Below, in pieces: positions 46,420-57,640 of a stretch of 64,000 nt of DNA. The stretch is from Sabethes cyaneus (taxonomy: Eukaryota > Arthropoda > Insecta > Diptera > Culicidae). The notes below the pieces were generated by a model, which searched no databases, was not told where the DNA came from, and saw only the letters and a list, made by a program, of their open reading frames with translations. Position 1 is the stretch's first letter; the number at the start of each line of letters is the position of its first letter. Both the position numbers and the translations under genes were made by a program. The stretch is taken from positions 141,913,142 through 141,977,141 of the forward strand of contig NC_071354.1 of NCBI RefSeq assembly GCF_943734655.1. Direction: 5' to 3'.

Positions 46420-46615
46420 TGACAACCGCCCAGTTACCTTTAAGATACGATGCTTGTCTAACTAGCCAGTCGTCGTATGTTCGAATATTGGCTGAACGGT
46501 GCTGCAAGAGTCGATAAGATCGTTGCACTAGCTCCGTAAATGTCTTGTACTCTAATATCTGACTGCAAAGCTTGTCGATAAAGGAGAGTAAAGTCTTAAA
46601 CACGATAACCAATTC
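46420..46615 (+). repeat. tRNA-derived SINE
   Basis: CCGCCCAGTTACC opens the copy; a tRNA-like section follows with CCAGTCGTCGTATGTTCGAA (B-box GTTCGAA at about 46479), then AAGATCGTTGCACTAGC and GTCGATAAAGGAGAGT. The same order appears on the minus strand at 61445-61655. Both are diverged. The tRNA-like half suggests pol III transcription and LINE-dependent movement. Confidence 0.75.
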
Positions 46616-47022
46616 GTTGTTGTTCTTCTTAACGATGACAATAAAAACGATCGTTTGTTTTGTTTAATGGTACTGGTTTTTGGTTATGGGTTTCGTGCGA
46701 AAATATTTGTTTTTCGTTTCAAACCTACGTTTCGAAGGGTGTCCCTTCATCCTTGAGGCAGAATGGTTAACATTGGCACAATTCATAATCTTTTTATGAA
46801 CTAAATATCAAATTATTACCTACTATTCTGGTAGTATCCCTATTGTGAATCTAAATTTCAGAATAACTTCAAATATAAAACGGCGAAACGTTTCTTCATC
46901 ACATTTTTGTAAGAAATAACTTCCCTGTTTCAATAATAATAAATATATAAACATATTATTTTTTATTTTTTCCAGATTCAAGTGATTAAAATTTGAAGAA
47001 AAATGTGTGTTGTGTGTTAATA

Positions 47023-47196
47023 ATGGTGCTTCTAGGCAAGGAAAACGCGTTCGTTGTTGCGCTTGTCAAGGCGTCTCAATACATGTATGTGCCCATATCG
47101 AATCTAGTGCCACGTGAAAATTGTGCCCTGCGGTGGCCACCAGGCCAGTTGTTTGCATTCCTATCAGTGACCACGGCACCGACCTTGGTTCGGTGA
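47023..47196 (+). other. 57-codon upstream ORF in frame with the main ORF
   Basis: ATG at 47023, TGA at 47194-47196. It follows a six-codon uORF (47003-47020). It lies in the same frame as the long ORF, with only the TGA and the 26 codons up to ATG 47275 between them. Either a translational brake in the leader, or part of the protein if the TGA is read through or is an assembly or allelic change. Confidence 0.55.
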
Positions 47197-47274
47197 ATCC
47201 CAACAGCCGCAGTGGCCCCCCAGAATGTGTCCAGTGGTGCCGTGGGGGCCAGCCGAACGTATTGGCTGATCTTA

Positions 47275-48097
47275 ATGCTGCTGACTCTTTTGGCTTCGTC
47301 GGCGTGTCCCCTAACGGTGCCACCAGCGGCACAGTCTCATCTTTCAAGTAAACAGCAGTCTGATGTCACTGTTGGCAGTAGTGCCGGGATAGTACCCGGT
47401 ACCACACTGATGAATAGTCCTCAACAACAACCGCAGCAGCAGCAGAAACAACAGCAGATTCATCAAAATGGTCAACGCAGAAGCGATTCTCTGTCCCCAA
47501 ACGATCTTATTCGCTTCTGGCCAGATACTTCTCCAGATTTGTATAATATCACACTCAGGGCAATGAAGCAATATATCAGAAGTCAGCTCAACTCTACTAG
47601 CTACGGAAAAGCTCCTCGAAAACGATCCCACCACCACAACAATGAAGAGGTTGACTTTTATATGAAGTTTAAGGAGTACAACAGTACTCACGCATCATCG
47701 CTTAAAAGTTCTAGTTCCATGCCTTCTGGTGTCAATAAGTCGTTTAGTTTAAGTGTCCATCAGGGCAACCATTCGCGGTTAAACGATTCGTTTGGGTCTT
47801 CCTCGAATGAACCAGATGTTTCCCATTTGGATATGCAGGTTGACGATCCGAATGCTACGTACAAGCTTCCAACAGCGCCGGAAGTAATGAAATGTGGCGA
47901 CATGACGGGTGAAAAGGGTAGCGACCAAAGCAATCCTAGAATTAACCAACACGCGCGACCAGCGAGCGGTGCGGTCAACCAGAAGGACTATAGTGTCCTA
48001 ATGGATGACCCGCGGGGCTATATTACCGCCTCGTCCTCCTATCCTCAGCGGCCGGCGAAAACTACCAGCTGGGATACTGCGTTTATCAGACATAGAG
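47275..48097 (+). CDS. Secreted precursor-like protein, first coding exon (partial)
   Basis: Function not recognised. The first in-frame ATG (47275) gives MLLTLLASSACPLTVPPA, a hydrophobic leader that could be a signal peptide; a GTG at 47212 is not a credible start. A Gln-rich run follows (PQQQPQQQQKQQQ, residues about 50-62), then DLIRFWPDTSPDLYNITL, a basic APRKRSHHH site like a proprotein-convertase target, and a Ser/Asn-rich tail. Seven N-X-S/T sequons (NIT, NST, NST, NKS, NHS, NDS, NAT) support entry to the secretory pathway. There are almost no Cys after the leader, so any folded domain lies in later exons. The phase-1 exon end fits an extracellular modular protein, and the layout resembles a growth-factor or cytokine prodomain (inference). 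The remaining exons are beyond the window or not recognised. Confidence 0.65.
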
Positions 48098-49564
48098 GTA
48101 AGTAACCGCAGTGTATTTCTCAACAAATAAGAACGAATTGACAAACCATTTACTTAAAGCGATACGATCGTCTGAAAAGGGAAAACCATATAAATTGCAA
48201 ATTTTATGTGTATTTTTTTTTTTGCTGAAGTTAAAACCAGTCACGCTCGTCAACGCACTCGTAAAGATCGACATTAGTTGATGTTGAAGGAAAAAAAAAG
48301 CACCATTCTCGTAGTGTAGGTATATTAATCTATGGCACCTTTTGCATCTGCCCAGTCTTTGGAAATGCAATAAAAATGTAATTACCATGCGAAAGCGGTG
48401 AAATTTATGATAAAAACAAAGTTTATTGTACAGACAACAACACCGAGTGCCGCTGCTGCCGTCAGGCAGTAACATTCGTGCCGAGTGTTGTTTGCAAACC
48501 CCGGCCATCACTTATGGATAGGGAACGGTGCCAATGCACAATCATCATGGAAATGCATCCATTTGATATGGAGAACGGTAGCCATGAACAAGTGCATCCG
48601 ACCGGCAGACTGCCAACGGCAATGCTCTCCGGCTAGCGGTTTTCCTTCTTTCTCGAGCAGATCTACTATATATTTCGTCTGCTGTTTGCATGCAGTTTTA
48701 CTTTTGTTTTCAGCAATTTTTCCCCTTAAAATTTATGGGTTAATTTGATCCATTTGTCTACGGGTAGGTTCTTTGCCGTAGGTTGTCGTAAAATTGCAAT
48801 TTCTAGCGCTATTCGTCTTCGTTTTGTAATCCATTTATAATTGCTTGGAATTGTATCGTATTTCAGTCACTCCCGAGAGTGAGTTATTATGTTATTATTC
48901 GTTCTCCAATTTGTCGAGTGGCTTTGCTCAATTCCTTCCACCTATCCCAACCCAACTGCTTAATAGCTACGAACTGCGAAGCTGAATGCTTGCTTGATGG
49001 TAGTATTTTATTTTATGTCTTCTTTTTGCATCTGGAACCAGCTCGTAGATATTTGTCTTGATCGCTATATTTTATTTACTTCTCTTCGAGGCTCTGGTTT
49101 GCTCTGCACTTGCAAATTCTCTTTTTTATGAAGAAGACTTCATGTTCAGACATTTCCTATTACACAGTATTCGTGTGTAGTTTGGGACATATCACATTCT
49201 GTTCGAAGTTTACATATTACTGAATTGAGCACTAATTGATATCCCTTCTAAGGTCTACACCGACCGTAACTTTTCAAGATTTATTCACCAAATTTGAGAA
49301 TTTTTCCGAAAATCTTTTCTGTTTTCATTATACCTAAAGTTCGTAGCCAATTGTCGCATGGTCCTGGAGGTATTACGGTGTTTCTTGGAGGACAGCGATA
49401 TAGCTTTTTTGAATAATTTTAATTATATTCCAATCAAACAATTTTAGGCATATTTGCTGTTTATCTGACAAATTAGAAAAAAATATGTCAATTGGTGGAG
49501 GCTGAATAACAGATTTACGTAATTTAGATGTATTGATACTGTGCATTTCAGTTGAATTAAACAT
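48098..49564 (+). other. Probable intron downstream of the coding exon
   Basis: Starts with the donor GTAAGT. AT-rich, with stop codons in all frames. No later exon with acceptor and open frame was recognised in the window. Confidence 0.5.
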
Positions 49565-49628
49565 TCACCCTTATTCTGCGAGGCGAGTGATGTGACTATT
49601 TGGAGTCGCCGTGAATCAGGTGAAAATT

Positions 49629-49726
49629 GTCACCTAGGTGACTCGCTTTATCCCCTAGGTGACACGGTTTGTCACTTAGGTGACAGGGGTTTGTTACCTA
49701 GGTGACACGGTTGTCGCCTAGGTGAC
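49629..49726. repeat. Five 14-bp palindromes at 21-bp spacing
   Basis: GTCACCTAGGTGAC and variants start at 49629, 49650, 49671, 49693 and 49713. The right half AGGTGAC is invariant in all five; the left half varies (TCACC, TCCCC, TCACT, TTACC, TCGCC). Spacing of 20-22 bp equals two helical turns, so protein-bound sites would face the same side of the DNA. Confidence 0.95.
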
Positions 49727-50560
49727 TCGACACGCCGCACAGTGCGTTGAGCCATAGACAAAAATCGTTTTTCACTTTTTTTTAATCGGGTATACTAAGT
49801 ATTTAGAATTATTTATAGATGCCTTCTGCTATATAAACAAGTATTAGTTTGCTTGGGAAAGCGCCACAACTACTATTGCAAGCGTTCAAACTGTCAAGTG
49901 GCAGAGTAGATTTTACTTACAAATTGTGCTTTCATTTTTGAAAGTTATTCATCACGCTCGTAAAAGTTTCATAGTTTGTGTAATCAAAATCTTTAAAATG
50001 GAGAATAGCAATCAAGGTTAGTAGAATAAATTTTGGATATAGAAGGAAATCATTTTGACCTCACTCCTAAGAAATCGCCCCATAGAAACGACATAAATAT
50101 TATCCTTCAAAAAACAGAACTCCAACTTTGACTACTGATTTAAAAAATGTTCCACCGACTTCCAAGCTAAAATATACACAGAATAATTGTTCAAAGTGTC
50201 CTCTACAAGATCGAACAGGTTTTAGCTGCAACTACCTGCAACACTGCAAGATATATCAATATTTGTAGATTAACGTCAAGTACTGATAAACCGTCAGATT
50301 TCCGTTGATTCTACTATAATATGTTATCCCTGTTAAAAAAATCACTGTTTATGAAGCTTTGTGCTATTACTGTCCAAAATTAAACTCAAAGCAAATTTAT
50401 TGCACATAGCGAGTAAATATTTCTATAGAAAAATTAATAAACTTAATACCGGCTGCCGTTTTTTCCCGTTTCTCGGGTTGATAATAATGACGAATAATCA
50501 ATGATAACGGTTTTCCTGATGTAAATTCGTTTCGTGGATCTAATTAAAAGGTTTTCAAAA

Positions 50561-50920
50561 ATGGCCCAACAAAAACAGAACGTCGAGCTGCAGACTTTGT
50601 CTCAAATTATGCCACGGAAAATTAACTTTTCCGTTCCGGTTGAGAATGGTAAAAAAGCCTTAAGTATTACTTAAACACTAACTCTGTTCACAGATATAGA
50701 TTTGTTAGTGCGAAAGTATATTTTGCTTAGAAATACTTAAACGTCTTCCATAAACATAGCTTTCCAAGCTTTCATGCAGTGAATAAAAACTTCTCGATTA
50801 CCGAAATTGCAGCCAAGGTTGATCTTCGAGTGCTGCTTAATCTAACACTAGATGGCATTGCTGAATTTACCAAAGTATTTCTAGTACAAATGCCGCTTTC
50901 ACAAACAAATTTGGTAGTGA
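50561..50920 (+). CDS. Possible small two-exon gene inside the TIR element
   Basis: ATG at 50561 opens a frame that reads ELQTLSQIMPRKINFSVPVE and meets a stop at 50672 if unspliced. A donor (AATG|GTAAAA at 50649) and an acceptor (CATGCAG at 50779) would remove a 131-bp intron and keep the frame open with NFSITEIAAKVDLRVLLNLT and beyond, to a TAG near 50920. The result would be about 75 residues, with no family I recognise. The reading on the far side looks protein-like (amphipathic, no low complexity). Could equally be chance or a captured host gene fragment. Confidence 0.25.
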
Positions 50921-51294
50921 TATAGCTGACGGCAACCCATATAATGATGAAAAACTTTTGCAATGCTTGGGTAAAAATTTGGCGTTTAGGACATTTTTGC
51001 CATTATGTAAATATTTTGAGACATTTAAGCAAATACTAGCTTCGATTATCACAAACTACTTTTTTCACTACACTAGCTTGATAAAATGTCTCAAAACTAG
51101 CAGTTTTGATTTTTGTCCCGCAGTCCCATACGTTCAACGCACTGTGCGCCGTGGTGAGTCACGGCGAGTGACAATTGTCGTGTTGAGTCACGTGACTCGC
51201 AGAATAAGGGTGAGTAATAAAAAAATAAATAACTGCTTGGGAAGTAAGCCAAAATAAATGAGAAAGTCTTCTCATCCCAACAAGATTTCTTAGC

Positions 51295-51535
51295 ACACCG
51301 ATTAAACCTAGACCAATTTGATGTCTTTGCTTGGGAACTACGCCAATAGGAAACAGTGGCAAACCCTCCTCGTCACAACTAGATTTCTTACGAACGTGAT
51401 TAAACTTACCCCAATTTGATGTCTGTGTTAGGGAAGTGTGCCAGAAAAAATGACAAAAGTCTCTTGTTCCAACAGATCGCAAATTCTTCACTGCGAGACG
51501 ATTAAACCTAGGCGAATTTGATATCTTTGTTCGAA
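51295..51535. repeat. Degenerate ~100-bp tandem repeat
   Basis: CGATTAAACCTAGACCAATT at about 51299 recurs as GTGATTAAACTTACCCCAAT (about 51400) and CGATTAAACCTAGGCGAATT (about 51500), each followed by TGATRTCTKTGTT-like text. Three units, 90-110 bp apart. No coding signal. Confidence 0.7.
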
Positions 51536-53310
51536 AAGTGCGCTGCAGTTGTAGTGTTTGGTTATAACATAATTCTGTAAGGATACGTATGTTTGCGTTT
51601 CAATGGAAATGTAATGAAGAGATACTGCTGATAAAATGGAATCGAATTGAGAAAACCTTTCAATGTGTGGAACGATTGGTAATAAAAACAATGTGTAATT
51701 CCTGTTAAGTACCAGGAAAGCAATAGTTTGTGCTCTTGATTTTGTTAAATTGTTTCCAAATAACTCTGAAATCTATAATCTAGGAGCCAGTAGACGCCAA
51801 GTTACAGCCGTTTCCGTGAAACCAGCACCAGTAACGTTTATTGCTCTGACCGTTTTAGAGCACGACGCGAACCATATCAATATGAATATCAAACGTTAGA
51901 CTTTACCTAGAAAGGTGAACAACAACAGCTGTTCCCAAGCAGGGACGTAAAATGTACTGGTTGGTGACAAAACTTTGAAGACATTTAGCATTCTTTCTTG
52001 CTACCAGCCTTGCGACATGTTACTGATACACAAGCACCGAAAAGAAATGCAAGAACAACGAAAACGTCTCTTGGTCTACGTGTCATACAATCTTCGATAT
52101 CGGCGAGAAAATGTCACCAGTCTTGGAGGCATTTTTTTGAATTCTCTTTTGCTGTTGCGCACGTAAGCCAAACATACAGCTTTCCCCCAAACAACACGGT
52201 TTTAAATAAGAAGGTCCCCAATACACCTTCTTTTATACTATTCCAACTACAACTATAAGCATTTTGGCGACAAATGCTTGTCATTTCTACACGACATTTT
52301 GTATGAATGGTCGACTGACGTACGAAAATGTTTGCTTATTATCATGTGCGTATTCGGGCTAGTCTCGACACGTGCAAGAGATAGGCACTGTCGGTACAGA
52401 AACAGTACAGAGTGATGGTATTGGTTAGAGTCTGACATGGCATTGCATGCTGGTAAATATAAAAAAAAAAATTTTACCGTTTCGGTCCCTGCTCCCAAGT
52501 CAAGATTTCCTGGATATACCACGTTATTACCTGCACCACAATATACATAAGATAAATTACCAATTCTTGCACAGCTTAGTACTCATTATTACATTGGCAT
52601 TGTTGTCAAGTTGTTTTATTTGTGGACAAAGCCACTTACATATACATACTTTAGGATTACCTTAGCATTGGTCCATCTCGCAATAAACGGTGAAAAACGG
52701 GAAAAATCGCGAAACGGAACACTACGGCCTCTACCGCTTACGATGGTAAACAAAAAGCAACACCCCAGAGATCCAATAAGTATTGCAGAAAAACAGGGGT
52801 TAGGACAAGAAAAACAGGTGTGCAATAAAATTGGAACGTGTATTCCAATTATTAATTTACGGATTTATCGGCAATTTGTGTTATAAATACCCAATTTTAT
52901 TCACTTATTGATTATAGTAAGACCATGTTTAATTGCATCTAACGTTGCGTGAAAGTTTATTTTGTCTATCAACTTTCCTAATAATTTTGACGAGAAAATC
53001 GTTTGGTGAAGGCAAAATTAGGACACATGTAAGAAAATTTATTATTACGCTAAAAATCACGTAGATTTACAGGAAAAATCATAACATTCGTTGGATAATG
53101 AAATTGTATAGCCGATGTTGTTGTCAAATTACATTTAACACTAGATATACCAGCATTTTGAATATACCTATTTATATCAAAACCAGTCAAAATGACTGGT
53201 GGATAAGCGATGGTTGGTGAACGACTGAATAATGGCAACACAGACCGTATAGTGGTCCTTAGCCTCTTATCCAGCAACTTATATCTCCACCTCCTCGTGG
53301 TAAGGTAACC
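51536..53310. other. No gene recognised
   Basis: AT-rich. Short open frames on both strands lack domains. 53255-53310 contains text related to dispersed repeats near 46.3 and 56.5 kb. Confidence 0.4.
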
Positions 53311-53419
53311 AACCTGTTTTGGACCCCATCTGCAGTTGTACATAATTTGGACACTTCCATTTGATTTTGCTGTATGTGTCCAAATTATGTACAGCTACAG
53401 ATGGGGTCCAAAATAGGTT
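53311..53419. other. 44-bp hairpin with 21-nt loop
   Basis: Arms 53311-53354 and 53376-53419 pair over 44 bp with only three differences, all transitions. The arm core is TTTTGGACCCCATCTG. As RNA it would be a stem of pre-miRNA size, but it sits in repeat-like DNA. Outer sequence pairs only weakly. Confidence 0.85.
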
Positions 53420-53619
53420 GATTACCCTACCATCCGGAATACGAGCAACCTTACCCTGGTGGAAACTAAGGTCGTATACCGACAGGCAAGGAAGCACTGT
53501 CTTGTCTCCGCACTAAACGATGGCAGCCCCATCATGAGACTCGGTAGCACAGCCCTAGTAAGGCAAGCTTTTTATATCTAAAATATTACGAAAAATCAAG
53601 AAAATTCAACTCGGAACAT

Positions 53620-54310
53620 TTAGCATGGACAAAAGCGATGAAACAAGGATTTGGAATGGATGCTTCCTACTTGGAACTGTAATCACTAAATTTTGTAGAT
53701 GGCGACAGGATGTTACTGGTTCAGTTAGAACCGCAAAAGTTCGGCATTGTGGCACTACAGGAGATCTGTCGCAAAGGCGGGAAGGTGTGACGGATCCGTG
53801 GCGGCAAGGCCCAATTTTGCCAGAACGGTGTAGCAACCAACGAACTGGGAACGGGCTTCGTAGTGATGGGCAGAATGCAGGACCGCGAGAGGATGTGTGT
53901 GTTGAGGATAATAAGCCGTCTCTTCAACCACACAATCATAAACGTGCACTGGCCACACGAAGGTAGACCCGACGACGAGAAAAAAGCGTTCGATGTCCAG
54001 CTGGAGGCAACATACGATAGCTGCTCGCCACGGGATATCATCGTCATTGGGGACATGAACGCTCAGATCGACAGGGAAGCAATGTATGGTGATAACGGTC
54101 AGCGATGCATCAACTTTGCAGCTTCCCGAGGCCTGAGGATCAGAAACACATTCTTTCCCCGCATAGATCTATAAAACCACCAGAAGGTCACCTGACCAAC
54201 TGACATTGAACCTGATCGATCATATTCTCATCGAAGGCCGGGTTTTCTCGAACATCACCAACGTACGCTCCCTACGGGGTACGGATATCGACTCAAATCA
54301 TTACCTACCC
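53620..54310 (+). pseudogene. RTE-like endonuclease relic
   Basis: Scattered frames give KFGIVALQEIC (about 53735), ELGTGFVVMGRMQDRERMCV (about 53840), FNHTIINVHWPHEGR, then DIIVIGDMNAQIDREAMYGD (about 54035), CINFAASRGLRIRNTFFPR, and after a frame change LIDHILIEGRVFSNITNVRS and IDSNHYLPC (Asp to Asn in the DSDHY box). All endonuclease landmarks are in order, but the RT is missing. Same general family as 35078-35905. Confidence 0.85.
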
Positions 54311-55130
54311 TGTAAGAATTTTCGACCCGATATCGAGTCGACATCAACTCCACAGTTCTGCTTGTCAACTCTACATCGAGTCGACATGTTGACCCGTTTC
54401 GAATCCGTTGTCGAGCTATTTTGCAACAAAAATGTCGGAACTGCCGGGTTGAAAGTTCACCCGCTCGAATCCGACTCGAGCACCTCTGGTCGGATCCATA
54501 CAGATCGAACGAGTCGGTCGTTTGTCGCGTCCGCTCGAACCCGACAAGAGCGCCTTTATTCGGATTGATGTAAATTCTTTTGGTCGGATCGATGTAAATT
54601 GAACGTGTCGGTTGCTTGTAGCCCCCCGGCGACGGGACCACGAAGCCGGGAGCGAGTTTTGATTGTATATGTTTCGAAGTAAATTCGTTGCTGCCGGCTG
54701 GCGGTTGAAGCGGACTTGATCAAAACAAATACAACTCAGCAGCGATGGCCGACCGTACCGTCGCTGCATATGTTTGTTTATCACGCGCATTGCTAGGGCG
54801 CGTCACTTTTATTAGTGAGGTTCAAAATTAAAAGTATATGTAAATATATTTTATTTACACATTGATTTTTTTTGCTTTGCTTCTTTTTAATAATAAATAA
54901 AAGAAACATTTCAACATAGAAAGGAATAGTTTTACGCTATTTTTGTAAAACTTTATCGTGGTAATTTCAAATGTTGGATTGTTGTTATGTGCTTTAAAGT
55001 ATAATATAATGATTTAATAATTAAAATCCAAGTATTCTTCCGATATAGAATGTTAACTGTGTGGTGGTGAAAAGTCAATAAGACATTAAATTGATAGATC
55101 AACAGATCTTAACAATAAACCAATAAACCA
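54311..55130. other. No gene; CGA-rich stretch then AT-rich
   Basis: 54311-54640 repeats TCGAGTCGACAT- and GATCGGAT-like words without clean periodicity and gives spurious Arg/Thr-rich frames. 54800-55130 is AT-rich. Confidence 0.45.
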
Positions 55131-55270
55131 AAAATTCAATAAATAAATAAATCAGCAAATTAATAAATCAGCGAACTAATAAATCAATAAATTAATAAAT
55201 CAATAATCCAACAAATTACCAAGTTAAAAAAATCAAAAATGCAATAGACCAACAAATCAATAAATAAGTG
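55120..55270. repeat. AATAAATCAATAA low-complexity repeat
   Basis: Irregular repetition of AATAAATCAAT/AATTAATAAATC words over about 150 bp, period near 12. Confidence 0.8.
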
Positions 55271-56300
55271 GCTGCCGAACGATACCGTCACCGGCGGGTT
55301 TTGGTTTTATTATTCGCATTAAGTGGCAAACAGAATTTTGCGTCCAAATTGAATGTTGGGTCCGTCAGCGTTATTCTGACAGTTTTTCCATGAGTTAACT
55401 GTAAACCCTTTATAAGGCAGTGGCAACTATATTGCCACCAACAAAAATGTTTTATTTTGCTTCTATAATTATATTGATGTCATTATAGACGCAAAACAAA
55501 TATTTTTCGTTGGTGGCAATTTAATTGCTTCGGCCTTCTAAAGGGTTAAATTGGCGCTTATGGATGCGTTGTCGCAACATCTAAATTAATGTTCGTTTAT
55601 GAAATATTTTACTTACTTATAATAAACCGTGGGGCATTCTAATCTAGACGGTACTGCAACTTTCTTATTTATCATACTATTTTGTAACCTATAGATTATA
55701 ATGGATTTTGGCGCAAAAGAAATAGCATGTTATTCAATTATCCAAGTTCTTTATTCCTCGTTTTCATCTGACATAAATAATATTCAAAACTACTTACAAC
55801 TTGGTTTACAATCATTCTATCATATTGGATACAAAATTTTGAAATTAAGATACAGGCTGTTTTCAAAATTATCGTACAAAATGGCCGAAGAGACCCATTT
55901 GTGTACTTATGCCCCGGTAGTGAACTTATGAACGAAAAAAATATTTGAAAAAATCGATATCTGCCAACTTAAAAAATTCGATATCCCAAAAAAAAACTCC
56001 AAAGGAAATGTTTTGATTTTCTTGAACATTATTTTATTGAAGTGAACCAAGCGTCATAAAACAAATTTTTCATGGAAATTTGGGGAAACCTTCTCAACAA
56101 TCACGCAAAAATATTATTCGTCAGTATTGGTTTTCTTCTCCAATATTAGTCATTTGTCAATGCGAACGACTGGATATAACGCGCAACATAGTTTCTGCAG
56201 CGCTACGATGTCGAACTTGCACTTTTTCAGCGACAGTTCCATGTTCCTTAAGTTTCAATTCCGTTTCAAATTCCGATTAAAGTAATTATTACTTCCGTCG
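55271..56300. other. No gene recognised
   Basis: AT-rich. GTGGCAA/TTGCCAC words at about 55420-55530 form a loose inverted pair (TTGCCACCAACAAAAATG versus inverted text at 55510) that may be a small MITE. Confidence 0.4.
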
Positions 56301-56389
56301 TTCATTGCTTTGGTTATTTGAGTGGTTCAGGCTTGCAAAGACCACAACTAACCCCACAGTATCGCCGGAGGGCCAACGTAGCTCGAAAG

Positions 56390-56600
56390 GGTCCTCCTTC
56401 CCTTTTAGCATTCGACCTTGGTTTCCACCGGGGTTGGTTACCCGATCTCCACCGAGGTTGCTCGTATTCCAACTGGTACCACGAGGAGGTAGGGTCTATT
56501 TTATGCTCAGTGCGCAAGGCACCGGTGATACGCGTTACCCAGCCGTTTACCAGCCGGTTTACACTTAAGAAATTTTGCTTTCTAGCTACCAAATCCCTAT
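56390..56600 (+). repeat. Dispersed repeat piece shared with 46.25-46.4 kb
   Basis: See the matching blocks AGGGTCTATT, GGCACCG and CCAGCCGTTTA. It contains CACCGGGGTTGG and CACCGAGGTTG words. Possibly LINE leader sequence. Confidence 0.5.
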
Positions 56601-56884
56601 ATCTTTGTGCAAGCAGCACTTTCCTCACAAACAGGTTAACTGGGATGTAACTAAGTAACCCATAGGAAGATCGGGTAACCAACTACAGTGAGGTTGTTGG
56701 TCGTATGCTAACAGGGCAAGTGGGTTATTCACGAAAGCAAGTTTTGAGCTCTGTCCAAGTCCTAGTAGTGCTAGTGACCAAAAAGAGCAGCACTACGTTA
56801 GTCCTCCCATGAGACAGTGGGATTGGTCGTAGGTCTTTCAAACCGGTACTCCTAAACTCAAGTAACGGATATCGTAACAAGTAA

Positions 56885-57125
56885 TTCAGATCAGAGCGAT
56901 TGATAAAGATCATGACGATAAAAACAGACTTTGGATTGGGAAGTATCCGTGTGCTTTTCGAAGAATTGAAGAATCGCAAGTATGATTTCGAAGCGCTGCA
57001 GGGAGTATGTCGGAAGAAAACGATGGTACGTACGTATAAAAATGGTAAAACCATTATCAGATTTCCGAGAGCTGCGGCAACGCAGCTAGGTACAGAAATT
57101 ATTGTAATGTGCGAGACGTAGAAGA
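56885..57125 (+). pseudogene. RTE-like endonuclease N-terminal fragment
   Basis: The frame from about 56900 reads LGSIRVLFEELKNRKYDFEA and LQGVCRKK, close to the N-terminal endonuclease text that normally continues into LQEVRW (Glu replaced by Gly here), then a decayed IRFPRAAATQLGTEIIVM. Too short for more than a family-level call. Confidence 0.55.
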
Positions 57126-57130
57126 AAGTG

Positions 57131-57640
57131 ATCGGGAACGGCCTATCAACTCTCGAATATGCAAATAGCAGATTCCGGAACCGATTTTACAATACCAGTA
57201 CACAATCTTTACTTAGGAAGCAGGATTGGCATCACTCAGTGCAGTTTCGATTTTATAGATTAACCCTCTGTTTTAACCCTCTAGTGCTTAATCCCGCAAA
57301 TTAGGACCGGGTTAGGAATATTACTCTTTAAATCGCTACAAAACCCTGATATTTCCATTTTATATTTTAAAATACACTCATGCCTCCTCATTATAGTTTG
57401 ATCTATCCATTTAAATACATGGTTTGGTTTATAATGCTAATTTGGAAGAGCTATCGCTTACGAAAGTTAAAAAATTCTCGAAAACTAAGAAAAGTTGTTA
57501 GTAAGTTGTTTGTTATTTGGGCTAACGTTTCAGGGATTTATTTCTTCATCATCAGGGTGACTACGAAAATATAATTTGTCTACTATTGCGCTGTCGTCAT
57601 CAGCAGTCTAGAGCCGGGGTGGTTCGTGCTGTTTCAAGCG
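57131..57640. other. No gene recognised
   Basis: Short spacer with unsupported open frames. Confidence 0.4.

Larger units (their letters stand above)
46976..48097 (+). other. Host gene exon (acceptor to donor)
   Basis: The left edge is a pyrimidine-rich tract ending TTTTTTCCAG (AG at 46974-46975). The right edge is GAG|GTAAGT, a consensus donor with GT at 48098-48099. Between them is the only stretch in the window with long open reading, balanced codon use and no repeat homology. It holds two short upstream ORFs and the start of the main frame. The intron after it is phase 1. Confidence 0.8.
49565..51213. mobile_element. TIR element carrying a phased palindrome array
   Basis: TCACCCTTATTCTGCGAG at 49565-49582 is exactly inverted at 51196-51213. 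Further in, CGCACAGTGCGTTGA (about 49737-49751) is matched inverted as TCAACGCACTGTGCG (about 51134-51148), so the inverted repeat is long but interrupted. 1649 bp. The target duplication is unclear. The left inner side holds five palindromes, the interior two possible small exons. Not assigned to any superfamily. Confidence 0.8.

Noticed and set aside
47194..47196. TGA as a selenocysteine codon
   Set aside because: No SECIS-like structure can be shown in the window and the upstream codons have no selenoprotein resemblance.
47212..48105. Main ORF starting at GTG 47212
   Set aside because: GTG is not a usual start in animals; ATG 47275 in the same frame is preferred. The stop at 48103-48105 lies beyond the donor GT at 48098, so it is intronic.
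55701..55931. 76-codon plus-strand ORF
   Set aside because: No domain, AT-driven composition, no splice or promoter context.
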